Assembly: GCA_028752905.1 (NCBI GenBank)
Contig: JAQNBH010000013.1
Coordinates: 16,435,302 to 16,499,301, forward strand
Origin: Cladorhizidae sp. MBARI D1340-BT2
Lineage: Eukaryota; Porifera; Demospongiae; Poecilosclerida; Cladorhizidae
Length of the DNA: 64,000 nt
Direction of reading: 5' to 3'
The position numbers were made by a program, and so were the translations under genes. The notes under the pieces were generated by a model. That model searched no databases. It was given only the letters and a program-made list of their open reading frames with translations, and had not been told where the DNA came from. Below are positions 43,186 to 53,806 of the stretch, in pieces (within the stretch, counting starts at the first letter, position 1; every line of letters begins with the position of its first letter).

Positions 43186-43530
43186 GTTTGTTGCACACTG
43201 ATGAGCCAATCACACGAGTGTTCTCACTCGACCAACAGATGGTCATGAGAATAAATATATCTGATGGTCCACTTGCTCAGTTCATCAGCTCCCTGGTATG
43301 GCACCACAATGGAACTGAACTCACCTCTGATGACAGAATTAGCATAACCAATAATGGGACATCATTGACCATATCAAATATGACAGAGTCTGATGCCGGC
43401 AAGTATGAAGTAAATGTCAACTCACTAGGATCTGGTCCAGAAATCTGTAATAGGTCTATTCCATCAATGTTGATGAATGTTGCTCTATTTGCTCCAGTCA
43501 CATTTCTTCTGCAGGAATCCAATCTTTCCC
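43186..43530 (+). CDS. Second immunoglobulin-like exon of the same gene, 3' end unclear
   Basis: It starts after a CTCTCGTAG acceptor in phase 1, continuing the donor at 42642 (joined codon GGT). It encodes VWHHNGTELTSDDRI, NNGTSLTISNMTESDAGKYE and VNVNSLGSG, a clear Ig V/I-set pattern (W, L-x-I, D-x-G-x-Y). An NVALFAPVTFLLQE-type tail follows. No donor is visible. A frame change near 43525 leads to YNPEDVILDYALP, which looks like the natural continuation, so the gene is probably broken here. N-glycosylation sites NGT and NMT fit an extracellular location. Confidence 0.6.
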
Positions 43531-43930
43531 ATATAATCCAGAGGATGTCATCTTAGACTATGCTCTTCCCATCAAGGCATTCCTTATCACTAGACCACAC
43601 CTTCATGGTTTATGTAGCTGCAGTACTAAATGTGGCGGGGATATATGATGCTCTAAATAGGGATGGTATATCTATAATTATGTGAGAGGTATGTCTATAA
43701 CATCACTGTGTCATATGATGATAATTATAACAACACAGTCTCTGAGGATAACCTACAACAACACTGATGATATTGCTGGGCACTATATACATGGAGTATA
43801 TACAGACATTAAGAGAGAAATTTGCCCTTGTTATTTTGGCTACCTAAGGAATTGTTTTCCTTACGATTTTCCAATCTTCACTATCTATTGGAAGATCAGA
43901 TCCTATGGTAAGTTAAGTAAATATTTTCGT
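43531..43930 (+). pseudogene. Decayed continuation of the Ig-like gene
   Basis: In shifting frames it reads YNPEDVILDYALP, later YNNTDDIAGHYIHGVYTDI, a pattern resembling the strand F region of another Ig-like module. Several stops intervene. It could be a diverged exon with missed introns, but simple decay explains it better. Confidence 0.4.
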
Positions 43931-45325
43931 ATAAGAATGATACTTCTCACTGCCAAAAGACTTTCCAAAATTCTGTCCTCTTTAGTCATTTTTTCCTTTC
44001 TGTATGAGCAATACCGCATTTCTAATTCATGAGATTAGGAGAGCTTGTCAGCTACTCCCTCCAGAGATTCCTATTCTATATCACTATGTATAGCTTACTC
44101 ACTGTGTTCACCTCATGCCACTTAAAGATGCTTCAGACCAGAGCAGAGGTAGAGCTCTAAGTAGCTCTAATTATGACATAGGTAGACATTTCCATCAGTT
44201 GCTCTATTAACACTTGCCTTGGGTGGACTCACTGGCAGGAGATCGGCAGTTGCAGGCCTAAATTCTCATATGTAGTTTACATATTCAGCCTGCAGAGAGA
44301 AAGATAGCTGCATATTACATGAGCACTCATGAACTATTGAAACATGTGAATACAGTGGGTGTGGTATAAAGTGACTGTGCCTTGCTACCATCCTATTTTA
44401 TACTCACCGCATTTACTAGGTAGGCAACATTTGTCTGTTTATGAAGTTCATTAGCTTGTCCTTCATGCTTATATATATATATATATATACCATAGCTCTA
44501 GAAGTTACTACATAATATATATGAATTGGTCAAATTTAATCATAGTAAGGTAAAATGCTATCAAATAAATGCTGCTGAATCATGGTGCTTATAATCGCAA
44601 TAATAACTGACATGTTTTAGTAAATGTATTCAAAAGGGTCATTCTTTGGGTTTGCATCTTTCTCTTCTTTCCTCTTCTTTCATACCTTCAATAATACCAC
44701 CACGAATAATTCCAGTTTTGTTTCGAAGGTCGTTTTTTACTTCAGGCTAAGCTTTTTCGTGGTAGATACATGTATCCAACTTCACTTTTTCAGTTTCTTT
44801 TCCTTCATCTAGCTGTTTGGATAGGTTGTTCTGCATGAGTACCATGCCTGAAATCTCTTCTTTAAGTGATCCTAGCTGCATGCTGTAACTATTCACCTTT
44901 TTTAGCCATTTACTTTTTGTCCAAACTTAGAACACTTGCTGCTATAAACCTCTCTATTTCTCTGCCAGCAACTGCAGTGTTATTCTATTAGAGTGGAGTT
45001 AGCTGTAGCCTTGCTAGTCTAAAGCATGAATTAGATTTCACCATGCGAGCTCTAGTGAAACCTTTTGATAATGTCTACCTTAGTTGCGATCTTTGTGTGG
45101 ATAAACCTGCTATCGTCGGAGAGTGAAACCCAGGTGTGCAAACATATCTGCTACCTGCCCTAAAAGGTTATGTAAATCATAACAGTGCAAAAGCCAAAAA
45201 AACTCGCAATGTTTTCATTAATAAGAGAATTGAAATAATTTCTAGAATTACAGTATATAATTAGATATATGTGTACATTCATGAGAGGTGGCATACAGAG
45301 AGGTTGCAATCCACCAAGACTCTAT
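43931..45325. other. No recognised gene; short TA microsatellite
   Basis: A (TA)9-type microsatellite lies at 44471-44488. The rest has no domain, repeat or splice pattern I can support. Confidence 0.35.
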
Positions 45326-45354
45326 ATAATGGCTGCCCAATTGAGCGAGACAAA

Positions 45355-45550
45355 GAAGAACTCTTGGAGGATGTGCTGCAGTTGCTGTCCTCTGAATTCA
45401 GAGTGGTTCGGAACTTCCCTTGGGTCGGGCCAAGTCTTATGCTGCCATGTCTTGCCAGGAAGTGGCTGCTGCAAGTGCATGGAATAAGGCAGGTCTCTAC
45501 TGGATCACTGATGGCGCCAACACACAGCAAGAATACTGCCACTTCTGAGC
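45355..45550. repeat. Dispersed repeat, copy 1 (pairs with 49290-49470)
   Basis: GATGTGCTGCAGTTGCTGTC through CACACAGCAAGAATACTGCC matches 49296-49455 with about 90 percent agreement by eye and a 12-bp length difference. Both copies keep an open plus frame (DVLQLLSSEF, LARKWLLQ, RQVSTGS) and an open minus frame. The family is unknown, possibly a transposon-derived coding piece. Confidence 0.7.
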
Positions 45551-45555
45551 TACAT

Positions 45556-46193
45556 TGATGAACTCATCATAATTAACTCTAATGAGGACTACACATGTAA
45601 CAGTTGTTGTAGTATGGTCTAACATATGAACAGTTAGCTGAATGTGTTATACATGTGCTCTCATATTATACAGTGGATATAGAGTATTGTGCATTATACT
45701 CAAGTTTGATCATTTTTGCAACTAACCATGGGAGTTTTAGTGATCTAATTGTAGAGAACATTTTACACAGATTGTTTGTTCTGCACTAATTTAATCACAC
45801 ATATGATCACATGACATGGTAACCAATAGAAGTTAGTCCCATGCAGATGCCATGGTCAACTTGTGGTTTTGTCTGTGCAAATGTTGCTAAGGTGCATCTC
45901 GTCTTGTGCAGAAGCTAGCTGAGAAGAAGAGAAACACTTGAATGGGAATGTTTAAAGAAGTAGTGTGACTTTCTACTGCTCCCAAGCATGCAGTATTGTA
46001 TACTACGTACTACTACTATATGATTTCTTCCATGCCAATATATTTAATTTAGCTTTATAAATGAATGTTTACCCCTTCCTTTAAAATAGCTAATTTAGTT
46101 TCTATGTGTGTGTGTGTCTATGTGTGTGTGTGTGGTGTGTGTGTGTTTGTGTGTGTGTGTCTTGTCTTTGAGTGTAGCTATAATATACAGCTA
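45556..46193. other. No gene; (GT)n microsatellite at the end
   Basis: A GT-rich microsatellite lies at about 46103-46162. No coding signal is seen. Confidence 0.4.
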
Positions 46194-48620
46194 CATGGGT
46201 GGAGCCAGGATTTATGAAGGAGGGGGTGCCAAAATATAATTTGAAAAAAGTATTACAATATGTTTCAATGATATAATGAGAACTACATAATTTATATATA
46301 TAGAGCATATTCATTAACAACATTCTGCATGGGTGCCGCCTAGCAAATTCATCTACAACTACTTTTGGTGTAATTCAAGATTTTGGAGAAAAAATAGCAT
46401 AGACCAACCATTGAGTCTCTCTTGTGTCATGGTGCTTCGCAAGGGTGATTTAATATGCTTTAGCAAACTAATAGAACGTTTATCCTCGCAACTTGTCGCT
46501 GCAAAGTACCCATCAGCGCAAATATTGGGGAGTAAATCTTTGGCTGCATCGTTGACTGCCTTTTCTGGCAAGTTGACTAACAGTTGAAGGTTTTCGCTCC
46601 ATTTTTGTTTCCATAACTGAAGCTCTAATTCCAGACCACTCTGGTGATGGTCATCTCTGTACAACTGTAGAATACTACCTTCAAGCACTACACTGGTCAA
46701 ATCATCAGAATAAGCAGAAACAATTGAGGATGATAATAGCTCAGTAATATTTTTTGACTTTCAATTATCAAATCGAGTATTGAGCTCAGTGATCAAGTAA
46801 TCTAGGAATAGTTAGATTCCGGCAGTAATATTCCTGTTAGTTTGTGGCTGTTGTATTACTTCGATGTTGTTGCCTGGACACAAGTCTTGGCATAGACTCT
46901 TCAATAACTACTGTCTGGGCCATTCTGTTTGCAGCAGTGTATATTTTTGCATGAAATATCTCCACTTCTGTGTGAAGCCTTTTCACATTTTTTTAAAACC
47001 ATTTCTACTTCTGGGTAAGCCCGTGCTACATCAATGTATCGACCTTGAAGTTTAATACTTAATCCTCTTGTATACTCCAAAACCTTCTTCGTAGTTTCTA
47101 AGGCTACAAGAAATTGAAATTGAGATAAAGCCAAGAGTAGTGATCGAGCATCTGATCTGGATCCTCTGTTCCACCCTGTACTATTGGCAATTGACTCCAA
47201 AGAACTGACAATAGCATGTAATGATCAGTGAAGACCTGAAAAGCCTCATGGCATTCCACCCACCTGGTGCAGACATAGTCATTTTAGAGTTTTTCTTCTT
47301 TCTTCAGGTATAGTATCTTCTATCCAGTTCTCTAAAGACAGCTGCCTTTTAGGGAATTTGAAAAAAATCGAACTACTTTGTCAGCCACTTCCTTCATATT
47401 GCCAACATCTCTTATGGTACAACATTTCACTATGTACAAGTTTAACTTGTGGGATGCACAATGTGCTTTAGGATATGCTGACATTATTCTTGATGCAGCT
47501 CCTCTTGACCTACCAGCCATTGCACCAGAACCATCAAATGCCTGGCCTCTCAACAAGTGTGGATCTAACTGCCAATTAGTAAGCTGACCAAGAATATCAT
47601 TGGCAATTGCCTCGCCTCTGACACCGGAAAGACACTCACGGAACTCTAAAAACTTTTCTTGTGGCTTTCCATCATCAATGTATCTTATGCTCTGTTCATC
47701 ATTTGCAGAATCTGTTGCTTTGTCTGCAATAATAGAAAAGAACCTAACTTCCCGCACCTTCATCAAAATTTTACTTCGAATTAGATCTGCACAGATTACT
47801 ATCATCCGATTTTGAGTTTCTTTTGTACCATTGGCACTTGCTGTTTCAAATGTTCCTTCAAGAATTGATCATTGCATCAACTCAAAACTTCAGCAGAGCT
47901 TTGAAGCTCCCCATGTTCTCACTACTATTTAGCTCGAGAGGTCGATTGTCTTGCTGAATCCTAAAAGCCCATCCTTGCTGCCCACAAAAGATAACAGTGG
48001 CTGCAATAGATCATAGTTTCTGCCAGTTTTCAGCTACAAGTTTAGCTTTGTAGGAGCTAATTTGCTGATCTAATGACATTACTGTATTTTCTTGAATTGC
48101 ACAGAAGGCCAGTGCTTTTTCTACAATGTCATCTTAGACTTTGTAGAAAAATGCTCATTCTTTTGCTCTCTTCAAATTTTTTAAAGGCCGCTGAACCAGG
48201 ATCCCCAACTCTTGTGCATGTGATTCACTCAGTGCAAATAGAGTACAAAATTTGTATTATCCTCCATCATCTGAAATAGAAAATGTGAGGCTATTGTATT
48301 GATCTAGCCAGCTATTTTGAAACCTGCAGTTATGATCACCAAATTTGTGGACGTCGAATTCAAAATTTTTATCTGGCACAAAATGATGCTTTAGGAGATA
48401 ATATTTTTCGCTACTTGTAAGCCTTGCTTAGCCTGTAACCCCATTACATGCCCAAAATCACCTGATTCAATAGAAGGATCAATCGTCATTGTCGAAGAAC
48501 TTCATTCACCTGATTCAATATCAGGACCAATAGTCATTCGAAGAACTGCTTTCATCCTCGTAATCACTTGGACTTGATTCAGTATAAGTAGTATCAGCAG
48601 AGCATTCGTAATTTAAGTTC
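46194..48620 (-). mobile_element. hAT element, minus strand
   Basis: The left edge reads CATGGGTGGAGCCAGGATTT followed by a GGAGGGGG run, resembling the 3' terminus of hAT elements of the CAG..GGAGCCAGG type. The transposase fills the interior on the minus strand. No matching right terminus was located, so the upstream boundary is set by the first readable transposase sequence. Confidence 0.7.
46355..48620 (-). pseudogene. hAT transposase (TTF zinc finger, DUF4371, dimerisation), nearly complete but broken
   Basis: Minus-strand order from 48620: an acidic N-terminus (SDYEDESSSSNDY), then FEFDVHKFGDHNCRFQNSWL and YKFCTLF (TTF zinc finger), then DUF4371 about 47800-48070 (SYKAKLVAENWQKL, SSENMGSFKALLKF). 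A long intact core spans 47332-47805 (FFSIIADKATDSANDEQ, LLRGQAFDGSGAMAGRSRGA, HCASHKLNLYIVKCC). The dimerisation end lies at 46359-46700 (EDKRSISLLKHIKSPLRSTM, TQERLNG). It has stops and frame changes in the N-terminal half but few in the core. Confidence 0.85.
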
Positions 48621-49285
48621 AATGAGTTCACAAATTAGAATGACTACAATCATTGGTGGTTTCTTCTTCAGAAGAGAAAGTTTAACTTCGTCACTATATG
48701 CCACTAAAATGTAACTAAAGCTTAAAAATTTATAGACATATGCTTTGTTGAAGAAATGTCGAATGTCCATGCTCTGGACTTTATTAGCAGCTATCCTTTA
48801 GACTTGGCTCTCTTAGTTTCATGTGGTCAAAGGTCCCAAAGGTCATGAGCATGCTTATTGCTGTATGTACTTTGAACACATGGTTAGATGGCATGCAGCT
48901 GGTTAACACCTAACAGTGACAATTACCCAGCCAAATTAGAAAGTGCATGATTGAATTTGCAAGATCAAATTTGCCAACCCCCCAAAAATTGGAAAGATCA
49001 ATGTATAGTTTATATATTTGTACTGTATATAAATTTATATATATGTATACATAATATACATCTATATATGTACATGCACATAATTATGTCACTTTATATA
49101 TATATATTATATGCACATAATTATGTCACTTTATATATATATATATGATATATATGATATATATATGTGTGTATGTATATATGTATGCTCAGATATAGAG
49201 ATAGGTGATTATATTAAAAGGTGTCAATTGACTGGAATGGATATACTAATAATATTGATGCCCACACGAGAAAAACAATGAAGAC
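48621..49285. other. No gene; AT-rich microsatellite
   Basis: Imperfect TATATGTA repeats, with a duplicated ATGCACATAATTATGTCACT unit, occupy about 49015-49190. Confidence 0.5.
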
Positions 49286-49289
49286 ATGT

Positions 49290-49470
49290 CGCTAGATGTG
49301 CTGCAGTTGCTGTCCTCTGAATTCGGAGTGGTTCCCTTGGGTCAGATCAGTCTTATGCTGCCAGGTCTTGCCAGGAAGTGGCTGCTGCAAGAGCACAGAA
49401 CAAGGCAGGTCTCTACTGGATCAGTGATGGCAACAACACACAGCAAGAACACTGTCACTTCCGAGTTGCA
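49290..49470. repeat. Dispersed repeat, copy 2 (pairs with 45355-45550)
   Basis: Homologous to 45355-45550. It lacks the CGGAACTT part present in copy 1. Flanking sequences differ, so the two are separate insertions or copies. Confidence 0.7.
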
Positions 49471-49499
49471 AGTACAAATTCAAGTTGATCATTGATATC

Positions 49500-50325
49500 A
49501 TTGTAATTTGTTATTTTTATTTGCAAACATAGGGTTATAAGAAGCTAAGCTATTTAGACAAACTATGCATATTACTCTCACTGTAACATTGTCCACTCCA
49601 TATTATTAGATTTAATTTTTGTATCATATTGTATACAAGTATCCTTTATCGACAAAAGATAGACCAGGCCTTACTCTTTGCCACCATGAACTACACATAA
49701 ATATGTTTAGTATTGCTACATAATATATGATAATATTTTACATAGCTATACAATTGAGTTGAGCACCATCGTATCTATAAATATAGTGTACAAAACAAAG
49801 TCCCAGGATATATATAGCTACCTGGGAAGCTTGCTATAGGTATACCCATGTTTTACAGTGGAAAATAGCTACTGCCTTTGGATAACAACCAGGCTAATAC
49901 AAAAGCTAGATACCATTTACAAACCTGAGAAGTTTAACCTGAGAAGTTTTCTTATTCATGCCTTCCTTGTTAGAAACCAAGCCATCACTCTGTGCTGTCT
50001 CAGCCTAGAATAAACAAATAATTTATTGGAGTGTTTTAGATATCCCCTTGCCATTTCTACAGGAAATCTACCTAGTATTGAAGGCCGGAATTGAGATGCT
50101 TAACAAGTTAGATTTCCTCAAAAGAGGTATTTTTCACATATTTTCTGTTGAAGATATAATAATTATTTGTATTCCATCTGTTAAATGTAACAAGGGGAGG
50201 ATAGTTGCCAGGCATTTGTTTCGACCAATCATGAACAAAATTAGTTTTGCAACTATTTAAAGACATTATATATAAATTATTTATACTTGTTGTACAGTTA
50301 TGCTTGCTGTAGACTGCATCACTGT
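49500..50325. other. No recognised feature
   Basis: Unique AT-rich sequence; short frames lack support. Confidence 0.3.
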
Positions 50326-50657
50326 ACTTAACTTATGCTTTATTCAACATCGTTGGAGCATTTGATCCAGTCTACTTCTTCTATAGAGATCTTGTTCAGA
50401 GCGGGTCAAAAACACAACCCAGTGTTATCATGCTGGACCAAAATACCAGGTATTGGTTAACAGAATAACAAATTTTTGTGGTTATATTTCTTAACATTAT
50501 TGCTCAAATAATAGTATTATGTTTTTGTACAATATTTAGGATGATATATTGGACTGATTATGCATGGATGAAAGAAATTCTATGGATGGCAGCAACAGAC
50601 AAGATATTCATAACACAAACTACCAGTCACAAACTTTGTATTGAGCAGATGATCTGA
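50326..50657 (+). CDS. LDL-receptor class B (YWTD) repeat fragment, two exons
   Basis: Open sequence 50326-50449 reads FNIVGAFDPVYFFYRDLVQ, then SVIMLDQNT. A 90-bp intron (GTATTG...TATTTAG, 50450-50539, phase 2) rejoins it as RMIYWTDYAWMKEIL, the hallmark YWTD motif of an LDLR class B propeller blade, and it stays open to a TGA at 50657. The family forms extracellular six-bladed propellers in LDLR/LRP receptors. No further blades were found on either side, so this is a fragment of a larger gene or a relic. Confidence 0.45.
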
Positions 50658-50659
50658 AC

Positions 50660-51566
50660 AAAAATAATAGTGAGCTCAGGAGTGGATAACAAATAGAATC
50701 TTGTTGACCAGCACTAGTATCACTCACATCCATATGGTATTATATTCCAGTTGTTTTGGCCAACTCATTAGAGAGGACTATTCATACTTAGTTCCACTGG
50801 AGAAGACAAAATTTTGACAAAGATCGTTTTAATGTATATGCTTCCCCTATCCCACCACACCCTTGAACAGTTATTTAGTGTTAGAGAGTAGATGGCTTAA
50901 AATTGTAATGTGAATCTGGTGGCCTTGACATGCTCAACTAAACCTTAGTTTCAGGGAAAAGATGCAGGAGTTTCACAGGTACTCATTCGTCAACATGAAG
51001 TGGATTTATCATGTGGGTCATAGAAACTAGCATCAAGCTTGATAAGACAAAAAAACATCGCTGGTATGTATTGCCACTTGTTGTTACTCCCTCAAACTAT
51101 GAGTGCAAGAGTGAACGGGCTATATATTTGGTACATTCAGGAAAGATAACTCACTGCATCTAACTAGATAGAGGAGAGATATACTAATAATGGAGAACAT
51201 AACTTTCCATGTAAAAGAATCAAATCTAGAACAAGATGTCCGGTGGTATTATTGGTATTGCACGGACTTTCTTTCAGTATTCTGTGGTAATTCTGTTGAA
51301 CAAGAAGTATACTGCCTCGTGACCTAAAGTGTCTGAAGTTCATGTCAGCTACTGCACAGTTTTTCTTTCAATATGATAATTCTGACAATCAGCATGCAAC
51401 AACTGATGACCTCACTCTTAGTGTGATTCACATTCTCAGGGAAGGCTGCTTCCTAGTACAGAATTTGACATAACTTTCTTTTCTCATCCATAATTCACAC
51501 ATGAATTTCTGTTTCTCAACCAGCCAGCCCATTGTATTTGTAAGGCATTTTAATTTTTTTGTTAAG
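50660..51566. other. No recognised feature
   Basis: Unique sequence; no convincing additional YWTD or EGF exon is seen. Confidence 0.3.
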
Positions 51567-52490
51567 TTCGAATTACGCCCAGGTCTGTGTACTGAAATAG
51601 CAATACTTAACGTAACTCAATCTTGGTTTATTTCCCTGGATGCCAACAAGCAGTCTTTCTAGACGTCAAGAAAGCTTTTGACTCTGTGCCTCATAGACCA
51701 CTTTTAAACACTCTGTCCTAACTTAACATCCTTCTCACCTCCCTAGACTCACTTCCTATCTTATGGCCCATGTCATGCATTCTCTGAAGTACCTTAATGA
51801 TCTATTCTTGATCCTCTTCTCTTTGTTCTTTACATTAACGACATTGCAAAGCTCCCACACACTCGACATCTTCTCAATAGCACTCCCCTTGATCTCATCA
51901 CTTCATTTACATACTTAGGAGTTACTCTCACCTCCAACCTCTCCTGGAACCTGCACATTAGCAAAATACACACTAGATCAAGGACAACAATAGGTCATTA
52001 CCGCCAATTGTCCTCTCGTATATATGTTAATTATATTCACACTAAATTAGTTCTCCCTCATCTAAGTTGCTGTTCCTCAGTGTGGTCACCTCCTCCCTCT
52101 TCTGCATTCAGCACTTTGCACTCAGACTCTGTACTCTCCAAATGGACTTCTGACTATGCATCCCTCCATTCCACCCTTAAACTTCCTATAGACATGCTCA
52201 GGCCAAGCTCCTTAAAATATTGAATATAATTAAAAAATTACATACACTTTCCTCCAGGCTCAATCCAATTATCTCCTACTCCACTTATGTCTTTTCACCA
52301 ATACCACCCATCGAACATCATAATCCCATTCTCCTGCACTGCGCCCATGCAGTCTTCCTTTGTTCCCTCTGCTACAGCTTTCTGGAACTCACTCCCAACT
52401 CCCATTAGATCCTCTTTCTCATCTCTTCCTTCAAACGATTTATCAAACAATTCATCGCCTAACTTAAACCTTATTTCAAGCTTTTGCTAC
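51567..52490 (+). pseudogene. LINE reverse transcriptase, C-terminal half (plus orientation)
   Basis: It begins at FELRPGLCTEIAILNVTQSW (the FGFRPGSST box) and continues VFLDVKKAFDSVPHRPLLN (RT block with catalytic Asp). A short gap follows, then LFVLYINDIA, SFTYLGVTLTSNLSWNLHIS, VLPHLSCCSSVWSPP and a C-terminal NSLPTPIRSSFSSLPS segment. The FADD box is lost. The style is that of CR1/Jockey/RTE-like non-LTR elements. It is missing its N-terminal half, which lies in the opposite orientation next to it. Confidence 0.82.
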
Positions 52491-52511
52491 TAAACTTATT
52501 TTTCAACACGT

Positions 52512-53155
52512 TTACAAAACATCTTGATTACTGATAAGTTCATAAATATGTGGCATTGTAATACCTTGCTTATTAGGGATAATATGGAGATGGAATGATA
52601 GTCCTTGGGGAAAGATGAGGGTGGAGATGTTTTGGGGATAGTTAATGCTTCCAGTCAGTGGGTAATGCGAGGAGGAATTAAATATAAGAGAAAGAGGAAT
52701 TGATATGGAGCTAACTGTTAATCTAAGCATTATGGCAGAGATAGTATCAGAGCCAGTTGATTTCTCAGAGGGAATGCCTGTTAGAGGACTTGCAATCTCG
52801 TCTGGTGAGCAGAGGAGCTCAGGAGACCAAGGGAAGGGTGGAGAAGATGGTGTGTAATTACAGAGGGGGGAGAAGACTTATTAAAACAGCTAGAGAAGAA
52901 ATGATTTAGAACCTCAGCTTTGGACTGCGGAGAAGCGCTAGTTTGATCTTGTTAAGTAAGAGATGGAATAAAAATGATTTTTCCTAATTTCTTTATGGCT
53001 CTCCAAAAAGAACTAGAGTTGGGAAAAGGTGATAGTCCTTGGGAGAAGAAGTGCTTTGCTGAGCGTAGGAGTGAAAGAGTGTGGTTACGGCAACGGCAAT
53101 AGGCTGCCGAGGCATCAGATCTGAGTGACCTGGCAGGAGTATAATCTATTTCTAA
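52512..53155 (-). pseudogene. LINE endonuclease-RT linker and RT N-terminal half (minus orientation)
   Basis: The minus strand from 53155 reads IDYTPARSLRSDASAAYCRC, FPNSSSFWRAIKKLGKIIF and KAEVLNHFFSSCFNKSSP. Stops intervene, and then it reads EKSTGSDTISAIMLRLTVSS and YHSISILSLISKVLQCHIF, ending at HIYELISNQDVL. These are the segment before RT and RT blocks 1-2 of a non-LTR element. The ending point (ISN) is directly adjacent, in protein order, to the first residues of the plus-strand half. Confidence 0.8.
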
Positions 53156-53806
53156 TTTTTATTTGGTTGAGAATGGAGTAGGAGATCTATGCTAGGGCCA
53201 GGATTGGTTTCCACGTCACCCGAGAGGGCCAGTAGTAGGCAACCAATATTATCCATGCTGTGGAAGAACAGATAGAACTGCCAATATGACGGCATCTATG
53301 TATATGGATACTTAGAAGACCATTAAATTTTGTAGAAGAAATGAGAAAAGTGGGATGGTTGCAAGGAGCGATATTGCACAGGCAAAAACTATATAGCTGT
53401 GTTGGAGGACGTGAGGTAGATGTTTGGCTCTGAAAAGAGCCAGTAGGATAGTCTTAATTTTAACAGGTGAGTAGGAAGAGTGTCTGATAAGATCGTTGCC
53501 TTCTTCTGGTTGTCGCCATTTTTTTAATTTATTTTTATTTTTTGGCATCTGTAAACAACTACATTTTATCACATTCAAATAAAAATAAAGGCTTAGGAAG
53601 GTACTTCAGCTCAGCTTGCCATGTCTTGCAATAGTCATTTGACCCTTCAATGTCCAGGGGTTTAGAATCGCACTCATGCTGAGGGCGCAGGTCATTTTTT
53701 CCCGCTCCGTGAAAAAAATGTATTACGTAGCTATCGCAAATAGATTGACAGTGGTATTAAAACAGCTATAGTTGATAGGCTGTACAAACTAGCTGTTGTA
53801 TGCATA
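53156..53806. other. Possible LINE 5' remnant and promoter region of the next gene
   Basis: Weak minus-strand similarity to the LINE linker may extend to about 53330, but it is not clear. The last 150 bases are the upstream region of the small secreted-protein gene; a TATTAAAAC word lies about 50 bases before its ATG. Confidence 0.3.

Noticed and set aside
51567..53155. Twin-priming 5' inversion as the origin of the split LINE
   Set aside because: Twin priming leaves the inverted 5' part ahead of the sense 3' part. Here the sense 3' half precedes the inverted 5' half on the plus strand.
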